Shown: positions 53,436 through 60,639, counted from the stretch's first letter. The stretch is 64,000 bases of DNA from an uncultured Bacteroidales bacterium (GCA_903877385.1 CAIRDP010000010.1:62001-126000), one strand, 5' to 3'. The notes: generated from the letters alone by a model not told the origin. Program-made: numbers and translations.

Positions 53436-53443
53436 CAAAGGTA
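53436..53443 (-). promoter_or_regulatory. -7 promoter element for korAB (TACCTTTG)
   Basis: On the minus strand TACCTTTG lies 24 bp before the korA ATG at 53412. It defines the left edge of a 350-bp divergent intergenic region. Confidence 0.55.
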
Positions 53444-53481
53444 AGAAAAAATCATGATGTATGAATATCGGATGCGAGATG

Positions 53482-53565
53482 AGCAACGCAAAGCGTTGCT
53501 GATGATAGCGCTTCGCGCTGATGTTGGCGCTTCGCGCGGATGCGGGATGAGGGCGCTTCGCGCCC
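53482..53565. repeat. Cluster of short hairpins with GCTTCGC-type cores
   Basis: Four small inverted repeats in 84 bp: AGCAACGC-AAA-GCGTTGCT (53482-53500), AGCGC-TTC-GCGCT (53507-53519), GCGC-TTC-GCGC (53527-53537) and GGGCGC-TTC-GCGCCC (53551-53565), separated by GATG-containing spacers. The reading frames across it are simple-sequence products and not genes. It lies between korA and the ferredoxin gene. Confidence 0.65.
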
Positions 53566-53582
53566 GATATCTTGATAATTGG

Positions 53583-53640
53583 TATCCAGTAACCCAGTAT
53601 CCAGTAACCCAGTACCCAGTACCCAGTACCCAGTACCCAT
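53583..53640. repeat. 7/8-bp tandem array of (A)CCCAGT/TCCAGT units
   Basis: About eight head-to-tail copies of CCAGT-containing units, the last five exactly ACCCAGT with a 7-bp period, in the korA-ferredoxin intergenic region. No coding function. Confidence 0.75.
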
Positions 53641-53676
53641 CCTTCCTTTCTGTTAAAAATTTCACATTACTTGTCT

Positions 53677-53705
53677 TTTGGGTTTGGTAAAAATGTTTAT
53701 CTTTG
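53677..53705 (+). promoter_or_regulatory. Ferredoxin promoter (-33 TTTG, -7 TATCTTTG)
   Basis: TTTG at 53677-53680 and TATCTTTG at 53698-53705, spacer 17 bp, followed by a leader of about 50 nt to the ATG at 53765. One of the best promoter matches in the window. Confidence 0.65.
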
Positions 53706-53764
53706 CAGAGGAAACAGAATTAATAACCAAGCCTGTTATTAAACAGGCATAAACTCAATAAGTC

Positions 53765-53932
53765 ATGGCTTACAAGATTAATGAAGATTGCACTGCTTGT
53801 GGAACCTGCATCGATGAGTGCCCCGTTGAAGCAATTTCCGAAGGTGATATCTATAAGATTAACCCCGAAACTTGCACCGATTGCGGAGCATGCGCTGATG
53901 TATGCCCTGTAGAAGCAATTCATCCGGAATAA
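53765..53932 (+). CDS. 2[4Fe-4S] ferredoxin
   Basis: A 55-residue bacterial-type ferredoxin beginning MAYKINEDCTACGTCIDECP. Two CxxCxxCxxxCP motifs are complete: Cys9, 12, 15 and 19 in CTACGTCIDECP and Cys37, 40, 43 and 47 in CTDCGACADVCP. They bind two 4Fe-4S clusters for low-potential electron transfer. It has its own promoter and a perfect terminator. It is divergent from korAB, whose reaction reduces ferredoxin; the pairing is inferred from proximity. Its length is exactly that of clostridial-type ferredoxins. Confidence 0.95.
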   Translation: MAYKINEDCTACGTCIDECPVEAISEGDIYKINPETCTDCGACADVCPVEAIHPE

Positions 53933-53947
53933 AAGTGCAGAAAGCAA

Positions 53948-53992
53948 ACATAAGGGGCGGCTCAATTCATTGAGCCGCCCCTTATGTTTTTT
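53948..53992. terminator. Bidirectional rho-independent terminator
   Basis: ACATAAGGGGCGGCTCAA pairs perfectly with its 18-base complement around a TTCA loop (53948-53987), followed by T residues on the plus strand and preceded by A-rich sequence for the minus strand. It separates the ferredoxin gene from the convergent lpxH gene. Confidence 0.93.
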
Positions 53993-54749
53993 AGCTGAAT
54001 TCTTTCAGATCGAGGGTGTTCCCGTCGAACACTGCATAGGTGAAATGAGTGATCCAGTCACCCAGAACTACTTGCGTGGCTTTTTGTGAAATGCTTGCCG
54101 CCACGGGAAAATGATAATGCCCATAAACCAGGTAATCGAGATCGGGATGCTGTTTGATAAGATCGCGGGAATAGGTTACCAGCCTTTCATTGATCTGCCG
54201 CAGGTTCCTTTCTTCTTCCTTTTTTTCTTTTTGAAGGGCGGCATTCCGGCTCTTCCTCGACCAGAACAAGGCCATACTGATGCCCAGGTCGGGATGGATC
54301 AGCCTGAAAAGCCATTGGTTAAACCGGCTGGCAAATACTTTTTTGATAAACTTATACCCCTGGTCACCGGGGCCAAGCCCGTCGCCATGAGCCAGGTAAA
54401 AATTTTTTCCGTTCAATGTCCTGAATTCCGGGTCCCGGTGAAGTTGTAAGCCCACCTCTTCCTGCAAATAGGAAAATGCCCACATGTCGTGGTTCCCCCT
54501 GAAAAGATGAACAGGGATGCCCGAGTCGGTAATCTCGGCAAGCATGCCCAGCAGCCTTGTATATCCCCTGGGAACCGCAGTCCTGTATTCAAACCAGAAA
54601 TCAAAAAGATCACCCATCAGGAATATTTCCGAAGCATCCTTCCTGGCCATTGCTAGCCAGCGAACAAGCTTTTTTTCCCTTTCAAGGCTTTGTTTTTTAT
54701 CGGGTATCCCGAGATGAAAATCCGATGCAAAATATATCTTTCCGTTCAT
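53991..54749 (-). CDS. lpxH: UDP-2,3-diacylglucosamine diphosphatase LpxH-like
   Basis: A 252-residue calcineurin-like phosphoesterase. All five metal-binding blocks are present: ASDFHLGIPD (about 9-16), GDLFDFWFEY (about 46-55), RGNHDMWAF, LAHGDGLGPGD and YGHYHFPV. This fits LpxH, which hydrolyses UDP-2,3-diacylglucosamine to lipid X in lipid A synthesis, acting at the inner face of the membrane. It is the last gene of a string that starts with the toxin-antitoxin pair: 25 bp after the DUF4369 gene. Confidence 0.9.
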   Translation of the reverse strand: MNGKIYFASDFHLGIPDKKQSLEREKKLVRWLAMARKDASEIFLMGDLFDFWFEYRTAVPRGYTRLLGMLAEITDSGIPVHLFRGNHDMWAFSYLQEEVGLQLHRDPEFRTLNGKNFYLAHGDGLGPGDQGYKFIKKVFASRFNQWLFRLIHPDLGISMALFWSRKSRNAALQKEKKEEERNLRQINERLVTYSRDLIKQHPDLDYLVYGHYHFPVAASISQKATQVVLGDWITHFTYAVFDGNTLDLKEFS

Positions 54750-54774
54750 AGTACGCCGGCAAATATCGGAAATT

Positions 54775-55518
54775 TTATTTGGAATGTTGTTTCATGGTTT
54801 CTATGGCCCTTTCCTGTATTATCCTCTGATGATGGAATGCTGCATGCTTATTGCCCGGAAAAGCCTTGTTGAGTAAACTGTCGAGCCTGAGAAAATAAAC
54901 CGAGTCGGTGTTAAACGTCAATACCGGGTTTACACCCAGGCCCTGGTTCAATACGAGCAGGGAAGTGAGACTGTTCAAATGGCGGCTCAGGTATTCGATT
55001 TCAAGCGCCCTCTGCTTTTCCCATAAGGGTTTGAGCGATTCATCCAGCTTCAGCGACAGCAAGGCAAAATCAGGATCATCCTGGTGGCTCAGGAGCACAT
55101 TCTCCAGCGAATCATATATTTTCCTGCCGGCATTGGTCGAATTGAAAAATTCAAGGAGGTCGCTGCTGGCTGCTGATCCTTTTAAAACGGCGCCATAAGG
55201 AAAGGATGTTGTTTCCGCAGTTACTGCAACCGAATCCCCGGGTTTAAGCTCAATCACGAGGGGCGGCCGTTCCGGCAGGCTCAGGAGGTACAGCCCTGCA
55301 TCCTTTGACAAAATCCTGAACGAAAAAGTTCCCGCTGAAGCCAGGATAAGGGAATCGACTGTGGTAGAGTACTGCATCCCCAGTTCCTGCAGCTTCAGCA
55401 ACTGCCCGGTGGAGCCCTCGATTTTTCCGCTAACAAGGGTGTTCCCCTGTTTGGTCCGGATACAGGAAACAGCCATCAGCAAACATATAAGAATAAAAAA
55501 AACTGCAAGCCTTCTCAT
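54775..55518 (-). CDS. DUF4369-type lipoprotein without thioredoxin domain
   Basis: A 247-residue protein with a lipoprotein signal (MRRLAVFFILICLLMAVSC, Cys19). Residues about 30-120 match the N-terminal DUF4369 module (VSGKIEGSTGQLLKLQEL, VIELKPGDSVAVTAE) that usually precedes an AhpC/thioredoxin-like domain in Bacteroidota redox lipoproteins. Here the rest is helical (LLSHQDDPDFALLSLKLDES) and contains no CxxC, so the redox domain is absent. Function unknown. Its ATG overlaps the NUDIX stop (ATGA at 55515-55518). Confidence 0.75.
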   Translation of the reverse strand: MRRLAVFFILICLLMAVSCIRTKQGNTLVSGKIEGSTGQLLKLQELGMQYSTTVDSLILASAGTFSFRILSKDAGLYLLSLPERPPLVIELKPGDSVAVTAETTSFPYGAVLKGSAASSDLLEFFNSTNAGRKIYDSLENVLLSHQDDPDFALLSLKLDESLKPLWEKQRALEIEYLSRHLNSLTSLLVLNQGLGVNPVLTFNTDSVYFLRLDSLLNKAFPGNKHAAFHHQRIIQERAIETMKQHSK

Positions 55519-55964
55519 TTCAATTCTGCTTTGATCTTCTTCACGATGAACTTATCAATAGGAAACGTAAAATCCTCTTCTTTTAGTGAGTATATCTTCA
55601 TCCACCTGAAACTCTGGGCCCCGTCAATGGCCGGGATGTCGTTTTTGACTTCGGTGGATTGAAAATGGTACGGCTTTTCAATCTGCACCCTGTAATATAC
55701 ATTGAACAGTTGCATGTGGGAAGGCAGCAAAGTGGTGGGCTGGTAAAAATCGGTCGTATAAAAATGGGAAATGACGCTGATTTCAGAGTTCAGTTCTTCC
55801 ATAAATTCCCTTTTCAGGCAATCTATGGTTCCTTCGCCGAATTCCAGAGCACCTCCCGGGAACTTCGTCATGTAAATGCCCAGCCGGAATTCGTCGGTGA
55901 GCAGTATGCTGCCATCCGCAGTAAACAAGCCATAGATCCTTATGTTAAATTTATTTTCAGGCAT
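55515..55964 (-). CDS. NUDIX hydrolase
   Basis: A 149-residue protein of usual NUDIX length. The Nudix box lies at about 37-59: GGALEFGEGTIDCLKREFMEEL, matching GX5EX7REUXEE with Glu44, Arg52, Glu53, Glu56 and Glu57. It should hydrolyse a nucleoside diphosphate linked to some group X; the substrate is unknown. It overlaps the PIN gene by 8 bp at its start and the DUF4369 gene by 4 bp at its end, so translation is probably coupled along the string. Confidence 0.9.
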   Translation of the reverse strand: MPENKFNIRIYGLFTADGSILLTDEFRLGIYMTKFPGGALEFGEGTIDCLKREFMEELNSEISVISHFYTTDFYQPTTLLPSHMQLFNVYYRVQIEKPYHFQSTEVKNDIPAIDGAQSFRWMKIYSLKEEDFTFPIDKFIVKKIKAELK

Positions 55965-56382
55965 GATTTTTTCTCCCTTTAAGGTAGGTTTCCGGACTCA
56001 TGACAGCCATTCTGCTGTGTTTGAAATCCCTGGTATTACGTGTTATGATAATGGATATCAACGGATGACTTTCTGCCGAATAATTCTGGAGCGCGTCTTC
56101 AAAATCAGTGAACTCTGAATAAATAGCCGAGTTTACTATCCCTGGCGGCATAGAGAGTGTCTTTACTATACTCTCAAGTTTTATAAACTGTGCAATGATT
56201 TTTTTATGAGAGGCTGATTTATACAGGATGTAATATGCATTGCTGTATGTCAGTGCAGAAGTGTACGCAATGACTTTACCTTTCTGAGCAAGCATAAAGA
56301 TATCTGCAGACTGTTCTGAAAATGGCAGCCGGCCAGTCAGCAGGTCAAGTATCACATCGGTATCAAGGAACAGATGATCCAT
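55957..56382 (-). CDS. PIN-domain ribonuclease toxin
   Basis: A 141-residue PIN protein (PF13470-like) with the acidic active-site set: Asp7 in LFLDTDVILDLL, a central Glu/Asp in the helical region, and Asp93/Asp96 in EFTDFEDALQ with Asp119 in ITRNTRDF. These coordinate Mg2+ for RNA cleavage. It follows directly after the DUF6364 antitoxin gene with no intervening base, which is the usual order in such pairs. The toxin should be held inactive by the antitoxin and would cut RNA when freed. Confidence 0.88.
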   Translation of the reverse strand: MDHLFLDTDVILDLLTGRLPFSEQSADIFMLAQKGKVIAYTSALTYSNAYYILYKSASHKKIIAQFIKLESIVKTLSMPPGIVNSAIYSEFTDFEDALQNYSAESHPLISIIITRNTRDFKHSRMAVMSPETYLKGRKNHA

Positions 56383-56634
56383 TTACCTGTATTTTTTTGT
56401 TAAGGCAGATTTCAGTTCATTTTTGTAATCAATTCCTTCTGGCAATGGGATTGATCCTTTCAAAGATGAAATCAGGGGGGAGTATGCTGATTGTTGTTCG
56501 GCCTCCTCTTTGCTTATCTGTGTCTTCAAATAGGTCTCAACCATGTTTGACAGGCTTCGTCCCGATTTACGTGCTGCAATTTTTGCTTTCATTATAACAC
56601 CCTCATCTATGGTCAGAGTAAGTTTAATATTCAT
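56383..56634 (-). CDS. DUF6364 ribbon-helix-helix antitoxin
   Basis: An 83-residue protein starting at the ATG at 56634 (MNIKLTLTIDEGVIMKAKIAA); a longer frame to 56685 runs through the promoter. The start is typical of DUF6364: a short strand (KLTLTID), then two helices (VIMKAKIAARKSGRSLSNMVETYL), which together make a ribbon-helix-helix DNA-binding fold. The C-terminal part (QQSAYSPLISSLKGSIPLPEG) should cover the toxin. It likely represses its own promoter, where two direct ACGTGTATT copies are found. Its stop is directly followed by the toxin ATG. Confidence 0.85.
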   Translation of the reverse strand: MNIKLTLTIDEGVIMKAKIAARKSGRSLSNMVETYLKTQISKEEAEQQSAYSPLISSLKGSIPLPEGIDYKNELKSALTKKYR

Positions 56635-56637
56635 TAC

Positions 56638-56670
56638 ACGTGTATTTATAAATACAAAGATACGTGTATT
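56638..56670 (-). promoter_or_regulatory. Toxin-antitoxin promoter with direct-repeat operator
   Basis: The -7 element TATCTTTG (56655-56662, minus strand) lies 21 bp before the antitoxin ATG. Two copies of ACGTGTATT (plus strand, 56638-56646 and 56662-56670) flank it, 24 bp apart, and TATTTATAAATA between them is palindromic. This layout suits autorepression by the antitoxin. Binding is not shown. Confidence 0.6.
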
Positions 56671-56737
56671 GATTTTAAAATACAAATAATTTACTCTCTT
56701 AATCCGGGAATGTTCAAAAAGTGATATTTAAGGCAGA

Positions 56738-57400
56738 TTATTTCACCGCCCTTGTGATCTGTCTTTTCCCCGGGGGACCGGGAATTTTTTCCGTGATGAA
56801 TCCCGCGGCTTTCAGAGACCTGACCACATCGCCTTTAACAGAATAAGTAGTCAGGACCGCCCCGGGTTTCATAGCCCTGATAAGTTTCATGAAGATTTCG
56901 GTAGTCCATAATTCGGGCTGTGATGCAGGCGAAAAAGCATCAAAATACACGAGATCGAACTGGCCAGGTTCCGGTGAGTAATCCTCAAGTTTTATGTGAA
57001 TTTTATGTATGCGGAAGAAGTTGCTGATTCCCTCGGTCTTACCCCAAACCGCAAGGTGCAGCTTTCCGAAAATATTTGAATAATCTAAGGAAGACAGCAT
57101 GGGTGGATAATTGAGCTCCGACCATACCTCTTCAGCCAGGGGAAAGGCTTCAACAGCGGTGTACCAAACATGCTTTCCCAAAGTTTCCGCCTCGACCAGG
57201 GTAAGCAATGCATTCAGGCCGGTGCCGAAGCCTATTTCAAGGACCTTGATCGTTTCGGCAGTCGCTTTGACATGCCGAAAGCCAGTATCAATAAAAACAT
57301 GACGTGATTCCTGAATAGCGCCGTGAGTCGAATGGTACGCTTCGTTCAGGTCAGTATTAAGAATGGTATGGGAAGAATCCCCTGTGACTATAAGTTGCAA
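56738..57400 (-). CDS. mnmD: tRNA 5-methylaminomethyl-2-thiouridine methyltransferase MnmD
   Basis: A 220-residue SAM-dependent methyltransferase for the last step of mnm5s2U34 formation in tRNA. It has LNEAYHSTHGAIQESRHVF near the N-terminus, the SAM-binding loop VLEIGFGTGLNALLTL (about 51-66), and DLVYFDAFSPASQPELWT (about 149-166). It corresponds to the methyltransferase half of fused MnmC; the oxidase half is absent, as in other stand-alone MnmD. The start is a TTG at 57400: the codon before it is a stop, and the following QLIVTGDSSHTI matches the family's first strand. Confidence 0.88.
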   Translation of the reverse strand: MQLIVTGDSSHTILNTDLNEAYHSTHGAIQESRHVFIDTGFRHVKATAETIKVLEIGFGTGLNALLTLVEAETLGKHVWYTAVEAFPLAEEVWSELNYPPMLSSLDYSNIFGKLHLAVWGKTEGISNFFRIHKIHIKLEDYSPEPGQFDLVYFDAFSPASQPELWTTEIFMKLIRAMKPGAVLTTYSVKGDVVRSLKAAGFITEKIPGPPGKRQITRAVK

Positions 57401-57441
57401 TTACCTTTTAAATTCCTTATTCCGAAAATGTTCTCTTTATT

Positions 57442-57553
57442 TGTACATGGTACATTGTACATGGTACATTGTACATGGTACATTGTACATGGTACATTGT
57501 ACATGGTACATTGTACATGGTACATTGTACATTGTATATTGTATATTGTACAT
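57442..57553. repeat. 7/14-bp tandem array (TGTACATGGTACAT)
   Basis: Six perfect 14-bp copies of TGTACATGGTACAT (57442-57525) are followed by four related 7-mers (TGTACAT, TGTATAT, TGTATAT, TGTACAT). The array ends 2 bp before the stop codon of the E1 gene and lies between it and mnmD. The unit is almost self-complementary, so each copy could form a hairpin. Reading frames across it are artefacts. Confidence 0.92.
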
Positions 57554-57554
57554 C

Positions 57555-59969
57555 TTACCGCAGTCTCACATACTTGTTCGGCTTGTATTCATGCATGATC
57601 CCGTAAATGGTTTCGAATACATTCTCGGCATTGGGGTTCGAAAAATAATCCCCGTCGTTGCTGTATGCCGGGCGATGGTCTTTGGACGTAATCGTGCGGG
57701 GCTCTATATCAAGGAACCTGTAACCTTTCTGGTCCTCCAGGACTTTCTGCATCATAAAGGCAGTGGCGCCGCCGGGAACGTCTTCGTCGAAGAAAACGAT
57801 CTTGTTGGTCTTCCTGAGCGAGTTGACAATGGTACCATTCAGGTCGAAGGGGATGAGCGACTGCACGTCGATAAGCTCAACAGAAATATTAAAATCCTTA
57901 AGCTGGTTCACTGCTTCCTGGGCAATGCGAACGCATGAGCCGTAAGTGACCAGGGTGATGTCGCTGCCTTCGTTCAGGATCTCGGGAATACCTAAAGGAA
58001 CCCTGAACCTGCCTATGTTTGCCGGCATTTTCTCCTTGAGGCGGTACCCGTTCAGAGGTTCGATAATGAGGGCGGGATCATCCGAGGCAATCATGGTATT
58101 GTAAAATCCCGCAGCCTGGGTCATGTTCCTGGGGACGAGCACATACACCCCTCGAATGGAGTTGATGACCATGCTCAGGGGGGATCCCGAATGCCAGATG
58201 CCAACAAGCCTGTGCCCCCGGGTGGAGATTATCATAGGAACTTTTTGCCCTCCTTTGGTACGGTAATGTGTAGTGGCAATATCATCGCTCAGGACCTGCA
58301 AACCGTAAAGGAGGTAATCAAAATACTGTATTTCGGTAACGGGCCTGAGGCCCCTTAAGGCAAGCCCCAGACCCTGGCCAAGAATGGTCAGTTCGCGTAT
58401 GCCTGTGTCGAACACCCTTTCTTCCCCGTATCTGGCCTGAAGGCCTTCGAGGGTCTGGTTCACCCCTCCGATCTTGCCGACATCCTCACCGAAATAGACC
58501 ATAAGGGGGTTGTTTTTCAGCAGGTAGTCATTGTTTGCAACGAGGATTTCACGGCCAGTCACAACAGGGGAATCTTCGTTAAAGGCGGGGAGTATGCCTT
58601 CAACTTTAACAGCAGCCTGTGCCGACTGGCTGTATAGATGGGAGCTGTAACGTTCGGTATTCAGCTTCGCCTGTTCTGCCATCCATACTTCAAGGTCGGC
58701 TTTCATAGGCTTTTTCATGCTGCAGTTTGTGCAAACATCCCGCAGTATCTTCTTTGCCGATGAGATGACATCTTTACGGATAGGCTCGGCAACCATCTGA
58801 AGGTCAGCGATAATTTTGTCGATGCGGTCCTGCTTTTTGCAGGGGCAATGGGTGGTCTGGACCACTTTAACCAGGTGTTCCCTTTCGGCTTTGATAGGCG
58901 CCTGGTAAGCTTTCCATGCCGAGTCCCGGGCCGACCTGGCTGACTTTACGGCCTCCGCTTCGAGCTGGTCAAGTTCGGGAGCTGTTGCAATGCCTGTTGA
59001 TATGATCCATTCACGCATTTTGAGATTGCAGTCAAACTCCTTCTCCCAGGCCAGGCGCTCAGGCGATTTATAACGTTCATGGGATCCTGAAGTGGAATGC
59101 CCCTGGGGCTGGGTGAGTTCAGTAACATGGAACACCACAGGCACATGATCTTTCCTGCATACCGAGATCCCTTCGTCAAACATATCGAGCAGGGCGGGGT
59201 AATCCCATCCCCTGCAAGAATAAAGCAGAATGCCTCCCGGTTTATCCTTGTCTTTTACAAATCCTTTCAGTACCTCCGAAATGCTTTCTTTGGTGGTCTG
59301 GTACTTTTTAGGAACGCTTATGCCGTATCCGTCGTCCCAGATGGCGAGGGCCATGGGAACCTGCTGTACCCCTGCTGCATTAATGGTTTCCCAGAAATGA
59401 CCTTCGGAAGTTGAGGCATCGCCTATCATCCCGAAAGCAACTTCATCACCGTTCATAGTAAATTTTTTCCCTGCTTCCTGCATTGCCTTATTGCTCCTGA
59501 ATGTTTTTGAAGCCAGGGCAAGGCCGAGAAGGCGGGGCATCTGGGCTGCAGTGGGTGATATGTCGCCCGAGGAATTTTTTTGTTTCGTAAGGTCTTTCCA
59601 TTCCCCTTTTTCGTCAAGGCTGCGAGTGGCGAAATGGTTGTTCATCAGCCTCCCGGCATTATCGGGGTTCCTCGTGAGATCCGTGTCGCCGTATAGGTGG
59701 GCAAAGAAACGTTCCTTGTCGGACAGCCCGGCCGCCATCATGAATGTTTGTTCACGGTAATACCCCGCTCTCCAGTCACCCTGCCTGAAAAATTTGGCCA
59801 TGGTGATCTGTGGCACTTCCTTCCCGTCACCGAAAATCCCGAAATTGGCTCTTCCGCCCAGGGCTTCGCGACGCCCGAGCAGGCTGATCTGCCTGGATTC
59901 ACATGCCAGCCGGTAGTCGGCAAGGACCTCTTCCTTTTTGAATTGTCGTTTCCTGCTCATACTTTTCAT
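57555..59969 (-). CDS. Fused alpha/beta E1 of a 2-oxoacid dehydrogenase (pyruvate or branched-chain type)
   Basis: An 804-residue ThDP enzyme. The alpha part (about 1-345) has FFRQGDWRAGYYREQ and the ThDP/Mg motif MIGDASTSEGHFWETIN (about 181-197). The beta part (about 460-804) has GREILVANNDYLL, FGEDVGKIGGVNQTLEGLQ, VFDTGIRELTILGQGLGLALRG and YGSCVRIAQEAV. It should decarboxylate pyruvate or branched-chain 2-oxoacids for a lipoyl E2. The linker (about 345-450) is long and helical and contains two cysteine pairs, C375/C377 (HCPCKK) and C413/C416 (VCTNCSM), possibly a metal site. No E2 or E3 of this type is in the window. It could start at Met4 (59960). Confidence 0.85.
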   Translation of the reverse strand: MKSMSRKRQFKKEEVLADYRLACESRQISLLGRREALGGRANFGIFGDGKEVPQITMAKFFRQGDWRAGYYREQTFMMAAGLSDKERFFAHLYGDTDLTRNPDNAGRLMNNHFATRSLDEKGEWKDLTKQKNSSGDISPTAAQMPRLLGLALASKTFRSNKAMQEAGKKFTMNGDEVAFGMIGDASTSEGHFWETINAAGVQQVPMALAIWDDGYGISVPKKYQTTKESISEVLKGFVKDKDKPGGILLYSCRGWDYPALLDMFDEGISVCRKDHVPVVFHVTELTQPQGHSTSGSHERYKSPERLAWEKEFDCNLKMREWIISTGIATAPELDQLEAEAVKSARSARDSAWKAYQAPIKAEREHLVKVVQTTHCPCKKQDRIDKIIADLQMVAEPIRKDVISSAKKILRDVCTNCSMKKPMKADLEVWMAEQAKLNTERYSSHLYSQSAQAAVKVEGILPAFNEDSPVVTGREILVANNDYLLKNNPLMVYFGEDVGKIGGVNQTLEGLQARYGEERVFDTGIRELTILGQGLGLALRGLRPVTEIQYFDYLLYGLQVLSDDIATTHYRTKGGQKVPMIISTRGHRLVGIWHSGSPLSMVINSIRGVYVLVPRNMTQAAGFYNTMIASDDPALIIEPLNGYRLKEKMPANIGRFRVPLGIPEILNEGSDITLVTYGSCVRIAQEAVNQLKDFNISVELIDVQSLIPFDLNGTIVNSLRKTNKIVFFDEDVPGGATAFMMQKVLEDQKGYRFLDIEPRTITSKDHRPAYSNDGDYFSNPNAENVFETIYGIMHEYKPNKYVRLR

Positions 59970-60016
59970 AGAGAATTTGAAAATTGAATACTTGAGTAAT
60001 CGAATAACCGAATTTT

Positions 60017-60037
60017 GAATTCAGAATTCAGAATATT
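60017..60037. repeat. Short 7-bp-period array (GAATTCA)
   Basis: GAATTCA, GAATTCA, GAATATT in tandem, 7 bp beyond the rubrerythrin stop codon on its 3' side. Confidence 0.55.
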
Positions 60038-60044
60038 CCAACTG

Positions 60045-60623
60045 TTAATAATTTTCGCCCAACAACTCAAAATATGCCTGTGGATGCTGGCAGGCGGGAC
60101 AGTTCTGGAGCGCCTTGCTGCCGAAGTGGATGTACCCGCATTTCCTGCAAATCCAGTAAACCTTTTCTTCTTTTTCGAAGATCCTGTTCTTTTCCATATT
60201 GTCGAGGAGTTTCCTGTACCTTTTCTCATGATGCTCTTCAACCTGGGAGATCAGTTTGTAAGCGATGGCGACTTTAGGAAAACCTTCCTCGGCAGCCATT
60301 TTCGCAAATGCAGGGTATAGCTCAGTCCATTCCTCATGCTCTCCGTCTGCCGCAGCTTTCAGGTTCTCGGCCGTAGTCCCGATAACCCCTGCAGGATAAG
60401 TGGCCGTGATCTCAAGCGGGCCTCCCTCGAGGAAACGGAAGAATGTTTTAGCATGGGACTCTTCGTTGAGCGCGGTCTCCATAAACAAAGCGGAAATTTG
60501 CTCATACCCTTCTTTTTTCGCCTGCTTTGAATAGTATGTGTAGCGGTTTTTAGCCTGGGATTCGCCTGCAAATGATTTCAGAAGATTCTTTTCGGTGCTG
60601 GTACCTTTGATCGATTTTTCCAT
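60045..60623 (-). CDS. rbr: Rubrerythrin
   Basis: A 192-residue peroxide-reducing di-iron protein. An N-terminal ferritin-like four-helix domain (about 1-145) contains the Glu/His ligands in FAGESQAKNRYTYY, ALNEESHAKTFF and ISQVEEHHEKRY. A C-terminal rubredoxin-like domain (about 155-192) holds the Fe-Cys4 site: CRKCG and CPACQ. It reduces H2O2 using electrons from rubredoxin, which is encoded 120 bp upstream. The length is typical. The promoter motif TATCTTTG is 17 bp before the start. Confidence 0.95.
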   Translation of the reverse strand: MEKSIKGTSTEKNLLKSFAGESQAKNRYTYYSKQAKKEGYEQISALFMETALNEESHAKTFFRFLEGGPLEITATYPAGVIGTTAENLKAAADGEHEEWTELYPAFAKMAAEEGFPKVAIAYKLISQVEEHHEKRYRKLLDNMEKNRIFEKEEKVYWICRKCGYIHFGSKALQNCPACQHPQAYFELLGENY

Positions 60624-60639
60624 AATGAGTTCTTTTTCT

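Noticed and set aside
53426-53690. Short open frames with repeated YWV/TGY words
   Set aside because: They are translations of the CCAGT tandem array and hairpin repeats, not genes.
53720-53965. Open frame of 81 codons on the minus strand
   Set aside because: Antisense to the ferredoxin gene, which has two perfect 4Fe-4S motifs, a promoter and a terminator.
924-56685. Anti-phage defence island
   Set aside because: The only defence-like elements are one PIN/DUF6364 pair and a NUDIX gene inside an envelope operon; no restriction, Abi, CBASS, retron or similar components were recognised.
57442-57553. CRISPR array
   Set aside because: The repeat unit is 7/14 bp with no spacers and there are no cas genes; it is a simple tandem repeat.
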